NCBI GenBank assembly: GCA_050485485.1
Contig: JBJHBM010000008.1
Location: forward strand, 1 to 64,000
Direction of reading: 5' to 3'
Length of the DNA: 64,000 nucleotides
From: WHSO01 sp050485485
Lineage (GTDB): Bacteria > Pseudomonadota > Alphaproteobacteria > SMXQ01
Shown here: positions 16,288 to 23,831 of the stretch, piece after piece
Numbering within the stretch: position 1 is the stretch's first letter
Layout: every line of letters begins with the position of its first letter
Translations under genes and position numbers: made by a program
Notes under the pieces: generated by a model
What the model saw: the letters and a program-made list of their open reading frames with translations, nothing else
Told to the model about the DNA's origin: nothing
Databases searched by the model: none

Positions 16288-18750
16288 CTATTCGGCGGCG
16301 TTGGCCGGCGGCGGCAACGACGACGCCGCGCGCGGCTCCGCGGGCGCAGGCCCGAACTCGGCCTCGATCCCGGCGATCTCGCGTTTGACGCGCACGAAGC
16401 TGTCGGGCGTCACCGAGACGGAATCGAGGCCGATCTCCACCAGCCGGCGCGCGAAATCCGGATGGTCGCTCGGCGCCTGGCCGCACAAGCCGACCTTGCG
16501 GCCGCAGGCATGCGCCCTGCGGGTCACGTCGGCGATCGCGGTGAGCACGGCCTCATTGCGCTCGTCGAACAGGTCGGCAAGGCGATCGGAATCCCGGTCG
16601 ATGCCGAGCAGGAGCTGGGTCAAGTCGTTGCTGCCGATGGAGAAGCCGTCGAATCGCGCCGCGAACTGCTCCGCCAGGATCACGTTCGACGGCACCTCGC
16701 ACATCATGTAGACCTCGAGCCCGCCGCAATTGCTCGCGAGTCCGTGGTCCGCCATCAGCTCCAACACCCAGTCGGCCTCCTCGGGGGTGCGGCAGAACGG
16801 AATCATCACCGCCACGTTGTCGAGGCCGATGACGTTGCGCACGAAGCGGATCGCAGCGCATTCGAGCCCGAACACGGCGGTGTAGTCGGGATGGTAATAC
16901 CGGCTCGCGCCGCGCCAGCCGATCATCGGGTTTTCCTCGACAGGCTCGAAAGCCTTGCCTCCGATCAGGTCGGCGTATTCGTTCGATTTGAAATCGGTCA
17001 TGCGGACGATGACCGGCTTCGGGTAGGCCGCCGCCGCGATCCGCGCGATGCCGTGCCCCAGCGTCTCGATGAAGAAGCGGCATTTGTCCTCGTAACCGGC
17101 CGCGATCTCGTCGATGCGGCGGCGCAATGCCGCGTCCTCGAGACAATCGTATTGCACCAGCGCCTGGGGATGGCACTTGATCAGGCTGGAGACGATGAAC
17201 TCCAGCCGCGCGAGGCCGATGCCGTCGGAAGGCAGGCGCCACCAGCGGAACGCGCCGGCTGGATCGCCTACGTTGAGCATGACCTTGGTGCGAGTCCGCG
17301 GAATCGAATCGAGCCGCACGGAATCGACGACATATCTGGCCTTGCCGCGATAGACGTTGCCCCTGTCGCCCTCCGCGCAGGACACCGTCACCATGACACC
17401 GTCCTCGAGCACGCGGGTGGCGTTGCCGGCGCCGGTGACGGCCGGCAGGCCAAGCTCACGACTCACGATGGCGGCATGGGACGTGCGGCCGCCGTGATCC
17501 GTGACGATGGCCGCGGCGCGTCGCATGACCGGCACCCAGTCCGGATCCGTCATGGCGGTGACCAGCACGGCGCCGTCTGTAAAGCGATCCGCCTGGTCCG
17601 GGCTGTCGAGACGGCAGACCTTGCCCACCGCGATCGCGTCGCCGATGGCATGTCCGGTCGTCAGCACGGAGCGCGGCGGACGCACGATACGATAATGCCT
17701 ATAGAGCGCGCCCTCCTCGCGCGAGCGCACGGTTTCGGGACGCGCCTGCACGACGAACAGCGCGCCGCTGTCCCCGTCCTTGGCCCATTCGATATCCATG
17801 GGCCGGCCATAATGGGATTCGATCGTCACGGCCCAGCGGGCAAGCTGCAAGATCTCGTCATCGGCAAGCACGAAAGCCGCGCGCTCGGCCTTCGGCGTCG
17901 GCACCTCGCGCGTCGTGCCGGGCCCCGATTTCCGGTAGATCACCTTACGGTGCTTCGCGCCAAGCCGCTTGTCGATAATCGGCCGGCACTCGCCCACATC
18001 GAGCAAGGGCTTGAACACCATGAATTCGTCGGGCTCCACCGCACCCTGAACCACGGACTCGCCGAGTCCCCAGGCACCGTCGATCCGCACCACGTCCCGG
18101 AATCCCGTTTCCGTATCGAGCGTGAACATGACACCGGCGCAGCCGAGGTCGGACCGCACCATGCGCTGGATGCCGACCGACAATGCGGCGGCGGCATGGT
18201 CGAGGCCGTGCGCCTCGCGATAGGCCATCACACGGGCCGTGAACAGCGAGGCGTAGCAACGCTTGCAAGCCGCGACCACGGCGTCTTCACCGGTCACATT
18301 CAGAAAGGTCTCGAGTTGCCCCGCGAAGCTGGCATCGGGCATGTCCTCCACGGTTGCGCTGGAGCGGACCGCGACATCGCCGCCCCCGAGCGCGCGATAG
18401 CCGGCCACGATCTCGCGGGAGATCGCGACCGGCATGTCTGCCGTCACGATCGCTTCGCGGATCGCCGAGGCGGCCGCATCGGGTGTCGTTTCCTTGCGCG
18501 CGAGGCGCGCGAGGCAGCCGTCGATCGTTTCGTCGAGCCGCGCGTCGCGCAGGAAGATACGGTAGGCCTCGGTCGTGACGGCGAAGCCGGACGGAACGGC
18601 GATGCCGGCGTTCCGCAGGGCACAGGTCAATTCGCCGAGGGAGGCGTTCTTGCCCCCCACTCTCTGAAAGTCTGCAGCCGATAGCCTGTCGAACGGAATG
18701 GTGAAATTCTGGGAGTGAGATGGGGCGGGGCCGTCCATTCCGTCGAGCAT
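16288..18750 (-). CDS. ppsA: Phosphoenolpyruvate synthase
   Basis: An 820-residue enzyme converting pyruvate and ATP to PEP, AMP and phosphate, a gluconeogenic step. The N-terminal ATP-grasp part has FQRVGGKNASLGEL and GGGDVAVRSSATVEDMPDAS. The swivelling phosphohistidine domain has the catalytic His in DHGGRTSHAAIVSREL. The C-terminal PEP/pyruvate barrel includes GFSIGSNDLTQLLLGIDRD and a late Cys in GLCGQAPSDHPDFA. The frame is open upstream but GAGAGGTGAAC precedes the Met at 18750. Length and order fit bacterial PpsA rather than pyruvate phosphate dikinase. Its position next to the EPS locus is consistent with supplying sugar precursors, or PEP for pyruvylation of the polymer. Confidence 0.93.
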   Translation of the reverse strand: MLDGMDGPAPSHSQNFTIPFDRLSAADFQRVGGKNASLGELTCALRNAGIAVPSGFAVTTEAYRIFLRDARLDETIDGCLARLARKETTPDAAASAIREAIVTADMPVAISREIVAGYRALGGGDVAVRSSATVEDMPDASFAGQLETFLNVTGEDAVVAACKRCYASLFTARVMAYREAHGLDHAAAALSVGIQRMVRSDLGCAGVMFTLDTETGFRDVVRIDGAWGLGESVVQGAVEPDEFMVFKPLLDVGECRPIIDKRLGAKHRKVIYRKSGPGTTREVPTPKAERAAFVLADDEILQLARWAVTIESHYGRPMDIEWAKDGDSGALFVVQARPETVRSREEGALYRHYRIVRPPRSVLTTGHAIGDAIAVGKVCRLDSPDQADRFTDGAVLVTAMTDPDWVPVMRRAAAIVTDHGGRTSHAAIVSRELGLPAVTGAGNATRVLEDGVMVTVSCAEGDRGNVYRGKARYVVDSVRLDSIPRTRTKVMLNVGDPAGAFRWWRLPSDGIGLARLEFIVSSLIKCHPQALVQYDCLEDAALRRRIDEIAAGYEDKCRFFIETLGHGIARIAAAAYPKPVIVRMTDFKSNEYADLIGGKAFEPVEENPMIGWRGASRYYHPDYTAVFGLECAAIRFVRNVIGLDNVAVMIPFCRTPEEADWVLELMADHGLASNCGGLEVYMMCEVPSNVILAEQFAARFDGFSIGSNDLTQLLLGIDRDSDRLADLFDERNEAVLTAIADVTRRAHACGRKVGLCGQAPSDHPDFARRLVEIGLDSVSVTPDSFVRVKREIAGIEAEFGPAPAEPRAASSLPPPANAAE

Positions 18751-18899
18751 GTTCACCTCTCTTCTGTCTGACCATCGGTGCATGTGGCGGGACGGTCGCA
18801 AGACCCCTTCCCGCAGGAAACCGTCTGCGGCAGCGCGGCAAGATTCGGATCGGCGGCGACGGGGCGGCGGCACCCGTCCCGGCTTGTCCGCGAAGCGCC

Positions 18900-20192
18900 T
18901 CAGCCCGACGAGGGCGAACGGAACGGCGTCAGGCGCTCGCCCTGGATGCCGAGCGCCTGCAGCAACGCATCGTCTATCTCGCTGCTCCCTCCGAGCCCGC
19001 GGTCCCGCCGGAAATCACGGATCGCGGCGTGCGTGCGTGCGCCGGCAAGGCCGTCGATGGGGCCGACCGCGTAACCGCGCTGCGCGAGCGCCGACTGAAG
19101 CGCGACCACCAACGGTCCGGTCGCCGTAATGGTTGAACGCGGCCGCGTCGGTGCCGTCACGACTTCCCGCGCCGGCGGCGCGGGCGGAACGAACCGCGCC
19201 GTGGGCGGCAGCACCATCTCCCCGGTCTGTGTCTCTTCGCCGACTCCCGTCACGCCTCCGGGGCCCTCAATCGACGTCGATAACGGCAGGCTTTCGATCA
19301 TGCCCGATGCACCCGGCATCCCATCGGCCGGCGCGCCGAAATACGGTGCGGAAGGAGATTCCGCGCCGACGCCTTGCAGGGCCGCGACCACGGCCTGGGT
19401 CGTGGACGAGACGAGGCGCACGAAATCGGGGCCGACGATGACCGCCGCCAGCGCGGCGAACCCCACGAGCACGCCGTAGTACCAGCCGTCCCTGCGGCGG
19501 ATGGCCCCGGCGCTGAACCGCGACAGGTCGGGCGCGAACTTAGACGCGATCCTGGCTTCGCCGGTATCGGTATAGGGCGGGAGGCTCTCCTCGAGGCGGT
19601 CGGGCGCCGGGCCGCCGGCGCTTGCGCCCAGCCAGGGCTCGAGGCGGGGCGCTTCATGCTCGGGCCCGGAACCGCGCCGCGACCCACGCCACCGGCGTCC
19701 CGCGCCTTCGAATTCGTCCGACTTCATCCGCATCCGCGAAGCCCGATGAGACGGCTTGCCTACCGGCCATCTGTCCGGATCCTGCTCTGGCTGAAAGGGC
19801 GGCTCGGAAGCGGCTTCCGGCGCAGCGGGCGCCCCTCCTTCGGGGCTACCGCGGGCTTCTGCCGGGTCGTGCCCGTATTCCTCGACCACGCCGAGATTGG
19901 GCGGCGAGGACACCGCCTTTCCGGGCCCGACCGTTCCGGGACCGCTTGCGGTGTCCGGGTCGTCCTCCGGCTCGTCCCCGGAATCGCCGGCACCGGGCGG
20001 CGCAGCGGCGCGCGGATCGTCGCGGCGGGCGGCCGGCCCCCTGTCGTAGCCCTCCTCGCCGAACAGGCGGGCGAAGGCTTCGTCCGACCATACCGGCACC
20101 ACTTCCGCCCGCGGCGGCGGACCCTGCCGCCGCGGCACGCGGGCACGTCGCACGCGCCCCAATCGCAAGCGTCTGGTGGAACGGTCTTCCAT
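18900..20192 (-). CDS. Membrane-anchored peptidoglycan-binding domain protein
   Basis: A 430-residue protein of unknown role. About 270 disordered residues rich in Pro, Gly, Asp and Arg come first, then one membrane segment (DGWYYGVLVGFAALAAVIVG), a Pro/Thr-rich linker and a C-terminal peptidoglycan-binding domain of the PG_binding_1 type (VALQSALAQRGYAVGPIDG, then THAAIRDFRRDRGL). It should span the inner membrane with the C-terminus reaching the wall. GGAGGAC precedes the Met at 20192. The gene is read away from the EPS locus, and the divergent GGAAC/CGTT promoter at 20257-20283 lies 65 bases upstream, suggesting stress control. PEP synthase lies 149 bases downstream. Confidence 0.75.
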   Translation of the reverse strand: MEDRSTRRLRLGRVRRARVPRRQGPPPRAEVVPVWSDEAFARLFGEEGYDRGPAARRDDPRAAAPPGAGDSGDEPEDDPDTASGPGTVGPGKAVSSPPNLGVVEEYGHDPAEARGSPEGGAPAAPEAASEPPFQPEQDPDRWPVGKPSHRASRMRMKSDEFEGAGRRWRGSRRGSGPEHEAPRLEPWLGASAGGPAPDRLEESLPPYTDTGEARIASKFAPDLSRFSAGAIRRRDGWYYGVLVGFAALAAVIVGPDFVRLVSSTTQAVVAALQGVGAESPSAPYFGAPADGMPGASGMIESLPLSTSIEGPGGVTGVGEETQTGEMVLPPTARFVPPAPPAREVVTAPTRPRSTITATGPLVVALQSALAQRGYAVGPIDGLAGARTHAAIRDFRRDRGLGGSSEIDDALLQALGIQGERLTPFRSPSSG

Positions 20193-20256
20193 GATCGTCC
20201 TCCGGCAGTCGCGCGGTACCGAAGTGGCGCCCGGGACTGCAAAACATCTGCGACCG

Positions 20257-20283
20257 GGAACGCATCGCGCGGCGAGTCGTTCC
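20257..20283. promoter_or_regulatory. Divergent EcfG-type promoter, symmetric GGAAC-N16-CGTT
   Basis: Plus strand: GGAAC (20257-20261), 16 bases, CGTT (20278-20281). Minus strand: GGAAC (20283-20279), 16 bases, CGTT (20262-20259). Both strands match the EcfG consensus GGAAC-N16/17-CGTT exactly because the element is a near palindrome, GGGAACG...CGTTCCC. It sits in a 415-base gap (20193-20607) between the peptidoglycan-binding protein gene and the EPS regulator gene. Apart from this and the GTCACA sites I see nothing else in the gap. Confidence 0.6.
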
Positions 20284-20315
20284 CACTGACGCATGCATGC
20301 CGAAAACTATTCCTG

Positions 20316-20347
20316 GGTCACAGGATGCTCGCTCGTCGGGACACAAG
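20316..20347 (+). promoter_or_regulatory. GGTCACAG and GGGACACAAG sites upstream of the EPS regulator
   Basis: GGTCACAGG at 20316-20324 and a looser copy GGGACACAAG at 20338-20347, about two helical turns apart. They lie downstream of the plus-strand EcfG-like promoter and 260 bases before the regulator gene, so they could mediate autoregulation. Confidence 0.4.
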
Positions 20348-20607
20348 CCGGAAGGATTTAACCGTCCCGTAAAGGAATAAATCACGCGCCATGCACGTCA
20401 TCGATCACAGCGCAAATGTTTTTCATTCCGATAACGACATGATCTCCACTTTTTCAAATCCGACGTCGCGAGGCCGGTCCGCATCCAACCCTGCGGGCCT
20501 CAACGGAAGCAATGCAGCAACCAGAAGGATAGCGGCCGAATGCGGGACGGCCGGGTACGTGGCCCAACCCCGCCGTTCAGACTCACATCCGGAAGGAGCA
20601 TTCACAG

Positions 20608-21531
20608 ATGGTCTCTGGCATGATGACTGGCGAGGTCACAAAAGGATCACAGCTTGCCGCGCCTCCCCGTGAGTCGCGACATATGTCGTTACCGGACACC
20701 CTGGAGCCGGCCACGCTCGCCGCAAGGCCCCTGCACGAGCGTAACGGCGCACCGTCCGCCGCGCCCAAGCCCGGCCACGGACAGGAAGTCCTCCTGGTGC
20801 TGCCCGATGGCGAATACCGCCAATCGCTGTCCACGTACCTGAGGCGCCAGGGCTTCAAGATCATCGAGGTGGACTCGGCCCAGGCCGCCATAACCCGCGC
20901 GCTGACCGGCGAGAAGATCCACGTGGTCGTGATCGCCGTGGACCTTCCCGACATGCCCGGCATCGAGATGCTCGCCCGCCTGCGCGACCTCGGCGTGAAC
21001 GCGGCGATCGCGCTGCTCGCAGATGCCTACGACCAGGTGCACGAGGAAGTGGCGCTCGAATGCGGCGCCGCGGAGTTCCTGTGCAAGTCCCGGCGCCATT
21101 CCATCATCGCCAAGCGGCTGCACCTGCTGGCCGCGGGCACCAAGCGCCAGAACGGCCATGAGACGGCCGCCGGGGAGGACCTGAAGGTCGGGAAGCTGGT
21201 GCTCAAATCGCATTGCCACCGCGCCCTGTGGCGGGGGCACGAGGTGCCGCTGACGGTCACGGAATTCCGCATCGTACGCCTGCTGTCGTGCCAGAAGGAC
21301 GTGACCCTGTCCTACCGCGAGATCTACGACGTCGTGCATGGCGAGGGCTTCCGCGCGGGCGACGGCCCGGACGGCCACCGGACCAACGTGCGCTCCTTGA
21401 TCCGCAAGATACGCAAGCGCTTCTGCTCGCTCGACAGGAGCTTCGACCACATCGAAAACGTCCCTGGCTACGGCTACTGCTGGCGCAGCAGGCCCGTCCA
21501 GGGCGGCGAGCCGGAAACGCGCGCCGGCTGA
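20608..21531 (+). CDS. Orphan OmpR-family regulator with pseudo-receiver
   Basis: A 307-residue DNA-binding regulator that heads the EPS locus with no kinase gene beside it. Residues 1-58 are an extra, probably disordered N-terminus. The receiver follows, but the phosphoacceptor position is Ala110 (VVIAVDLPDMPG, against MDWKMPG in the paralogue at 5204). The acidic pair is reduced to LPDGE, and the usual Thr is not Thr or Ser (ALLADAYDQ); Lys160 remains. The winged helix (from about residue 195) is intact, with GHRTNVRSLIRKIRKRF. It therefore probably acts without phosphorylation, for example by ligand binding, protein contact or dimerisation with the paralogue. GGAAGGAG precedes the ATG. It is the best candidate in the window for EPS gene control. 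Confidence 0.88.
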   Translation: MVSGMMTGEVTKGSQLAAPPRESRHMSLPDTLEPATLAARPLHERNGAPSAAPKPGHGQEVLLVLPDGEYRQSLSTYLRRQGFKIIEVDSAQAAITRALTGEKIHVVVIAVDLPDMPGIEMLARLRDLGVNAAIALLADAYDQVHEEVALECGAAEFLCKSRRHSIIAKRLHLLAAGTKRQNGHETAAGEDLKVGKLVLKSHCHRALWRGHEVPLTVTEFRIVRLLSCQKDVTLSYREIYDVVHGEGFRAGDGPDGHRTNVRSLIRKIRKRFCSLDRSFDHIENVPGYGYCWRSRPVQGGEPETRAG

Positions 21532-21608
21532 GGCGCAGGGGCGTAGGGAACGGCCGGCACCCGAGCGCGGCAAGCCTGCGAGAAGGATCCACGAAAGGGG
21601 AGAATCCG

Positions 21609-23060
21609 ATGGATGCGATCGGCTTGGACCGCGACGCGGCGGGGCACGTCTATCCCGTGCTGCTCGGCGGCGGAATGGGGACGCGGCTGTGGCCGCTGTC
21701 GCGCGAAGCCAGCCCGAAGCAGCTGCTGGCCCTGACCTCGTCCCGGACCTTGCTGCAGGAGACCGCCCGGCGTGCCCGCGACGCGCTCGGCCTCGAACGG
21801 CCCATCGTGCTGTGCGGCGCGGACCAGCGGCACCAGATCACCGAGCAGCTCGACGAGGTCGGTATCACTCCCGGGGCCATATTGTGCGAGCCCGTGGGGC
21901 GCAGCACCGCGCCCGCGCTGGCCGCGGCCGCGCTCTATCTCAAGGCGCACGACCCCCAGGCGGTCATGCTGGCCCTGCCCGCCGACCACCACATCGGCGA
22001 CACCGCCGCCTTCGGCGAGGCCGCCCGCCGCGCGGTCAGGCCGGCGACACATGGCCGCCTGGTCTGCTTCGGCATCCGGCCGACGCGTGCCGAGACCGGC
22101 TACGGTTACATCCAGCGCGGCGCGCCGCTCAACGACAGCGACGGCGCGTTCGCCATCGCCCGTTTCATCGAGAAGCCCGATGCCGCGACAGCCGCCAGGC
22201 TGGCCGCCGACGATGCCTACCTCTGGAACAGCGGCATGTTCGTCCTGCCGGCGGCGGTCTTCCTGGAAGAGCTCGGTCGCTACGAGCCGGCCGCGCTCGC
22301 GGCCTGCGAGCGGGCGCTCGTGGCGGGACAGGAGAAGGGCGGCTACGTCCATCTCGACAGCGATGCCTTCGCGGCCGGCCCCTCGATTTCGGTGGACTAC
22401 GGCGTGATGGAGCGTACCGACCGCGCCGCCGTGATGCCGGCGGATATGGACTGGAACGACGTCGGGTCGTGGTCGAACCTGCGCGACGCGGGCGAGCGCG
22501 ACGCAACCGGCAACGTGATCCGCGGCGACGTCCTCACCGAGGACGTGCGCGATTCCTATATCCATTCCGACGGGCGGCTGGTCGCCGCGATCGGGGTCGA
22601 CAACCTGGTGATCGTGGAGACCGGCGACGCCGTGCTGGTGAGCCATGCCGCGCGCGCGGCCGAAGCGGGCCGGATCGCGCGCCACCTCAAGGCGGCAGGG
22701 CGCTGCGAGGCGGAAACCCACCGACGGGTCCGGCGGCCGTGGGGCTATTACGAATCGCTCGACTGCGGGCAACGGCACCAGGTCAAGCACATCATGGTCA
22801 AGCCCGGCGCGCGCCTGAGCCTGCAGATGCATCACCACCGCGCGGAGCACTGGATCGTGGTGGGCGGCACCGGACGCATCGAGTGCGACGGCGAGAGCCG
22901 CCTGCTGTCCGAGAACGAGCGCACCTACATCCCGCTCGGCGCCACGCACCGGCTCGAGAACCCGGGTAAGGTACCGCTCCATTTGATCGAGGTGCAGGTC
23001 GGCGACTACCTGGGCGAAGACGACATCGTGCGCTTCGACGACACCTATGGGCGCGCATGA
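21609..23060 (+). CDS. manC: Bifunctional mannose-1-phosphate guanylyltransferase / mannose-6-phosphate isomerase
   Basis: A 483-residue cytosolic enzyme making GDP-mannose. The nucleotidyltransferase part begins VLLGGGMGTRLWPLSREASP, the pyrophosphorylase signature, with FIEKPDAATAARL and YLWNSGMFV further on. The C-terminal cupin (type II phosphomannose isomerase) has RRPWGYYESLD, LSLQMHHHRAEHW and the metal-site strand, so both activities should be present. GGGGAGAATCCG precedes the ATG. It lies 77 bases after the regulator and before wza, and gmd and GDP-fucose synthase are encoded at the other end of the locus. GDP-mannose is thus probably both a building block and the GDP-fucose precursor. 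No phosphomannomutase gene is in the window. Confidence 0.95.
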   Translation: MDAIGLDRDAAGHVYPVLLGGGMGTRLWPLSREASPKQLLALTSSRTLLQETARRARDALGLERPIVLCGADQRHQITEQLDEVGITPGAILCEPVGRSTAPALAAAALYLKAHDPQAVMLALPADHHIGDTAAFGEAARRAVRPATHGRLVCFGIRPTRAETGYGYIQRGAPLNDSDGAFAIARFIEKPDAATAARLAADDAYLWNSGMFVLPAAVFLEELGRYEPAALAACERALVAGQEKGGYVHLDSDAFAAGPSISVDYGVMERTDRAAVMPADMDWNDVGSWSNLRDAGERDATGNVIRGDVLTEDVRDSYIHSDGRLVAAIGVDNLVIVETGDAVLVSHAARAAEAGRIARHLKAAGRCEAETHRRVRRPWGYYESLDCGQRHQVKHIMVKPGARLSLQMHHHRAEHWIVVGGTGRIECDGESRLLSENERTYIPLGATHRLENPGKVPLHLIEVQVGDYLGEDDIVRFDDTYGRA

Positions 23061-23095
23061 CCTTCCATATAGCGCATGGCAGGGCCGTACCACCT

Positions 23096-23125
23096 TGGTC
23101 CTAGCTGACACCGCATGATCACAAG
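23096..23125 (+). promoter_or_regulatory. Degenerate tandem 10-bp repeat before the wza-like gene
   Basis: Three consecutive 10-mers, TGGTCCTAGC, TGACACCGCA and TGATCACAAG, resemble the GGTCACA sites elsewhere but are less well conserved. They end about 60 bases before the chosen start of the export gene. Confidence 0.3.
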
Positions 23126-23186
23126 GCCGTGCCCGGCACCATTGCTAGCGTTGTGCGTATTCCAGTCCATGAGGAATGGCGATCCC

Positions 23187-23816
23187 ATGACAGATACATG
23201 TTCCAGCCGCGGCCGCCCGGGCGGACGGCGGCGCTCCCGTTCCACCACCGGCGCCCTGCGCGCCGCCGCGACGCGCTTCTGCCTCGCCTTCGCCTGCGCC
23301 GCGATGCTCGCCGCCTGCGGCGGTGGCGCGGGCCCTCTCCCGCCCGCGCCCGCGCCGACCGAAACCACCTACCGGCTGGGCCCCGGCGACCAGGTCCGCA
23401 TCAACGTGTTCAACGAGCCGGACCTCTCCGGCGAGTACCGCCTCGACGGCAACGGCAACCTGACGCTGCCGCTGATCGGCGTCGCGGAGGCCGGCGGGCT
23501 CACCTCGGAGGAGCTGACCCGGAGCCTCGAGAAGAAGTTCGCCGAATACCTGAAAAGCCCGAACATCAGCGTGGCGATCCTGAACTACCGGCCATTCTAC
23601 ATCGTGGGCGAGGTCCAGCGCCCGGGCAACTACCCTTACGTCGATGGCATGACGGTGATCAACGCCATCGCCATCGCCGGCGGCTTCACCTATCGCGCCA
23701 ACACCAGAAATTTCTATATCCAGCGCAAGGCCGAGAGCGACGAGCAGTTCGCCGCGCAGCAGCAGACGGGGGTCATGCCCGGCGACGTCGTGGTCGTGCG
23801 CGAGCGATTCTTCTAA
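23187..23816 (+). CDS. wza: Polysaccharide export lipoprotein, Wza-like
   Basis: A 209-residue outer-membrane lipoprotein: an Arg-rich start, a hydrophobic stretch and lipobox LAAC with Cys44. The Poly_export domain follows (YRLGPGDQVRINVFNEPDLSG), then a SLBB-type domain (FYIVGEVQRPGNYPYVDGMT). It is the short form usual in alphaproteobacteria and lacks the C-terminal helix that forms the outer-membrane pore in E. coli Wza. The Met at 23187 is chosen because a normal lipoprotein signal follows and GAGGAA precedes it; Mets at 23169 and 23115 are possible. The Wzc-like kinase gene follows after 15 bases, and the two should form the export channel. Confidence 0.9.
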   Translation: MTDTCSSRGRPGGRRRSRSTTGALRAAATRFCLAFACAAMLAACGGGAGPLPPAPAPTETTYRLGPGDQVRINVFNEPDLSGEYRLDGNGNLTLPLIGVAEAGGLTSEELTRSLEKKFAEYLKSPNISVAILNYRPFYIVGEVQRPGNYPYVDGMTVINAIAIAGGFTYRANTRNFYIQRKAESDEQFAAQQQTGVMPGDVVVVRERFF

Positions 23817-23831
23817 TTCTTCCGAGGACGC

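Noticed and set aside
20391..20605. Short frames on both strands in the gap before the EPS regulator
   Set aside because: No ribosome site, no recognisable composition and no coding-type third-base pattern; the stretch is AT-richer regulatory DNA.
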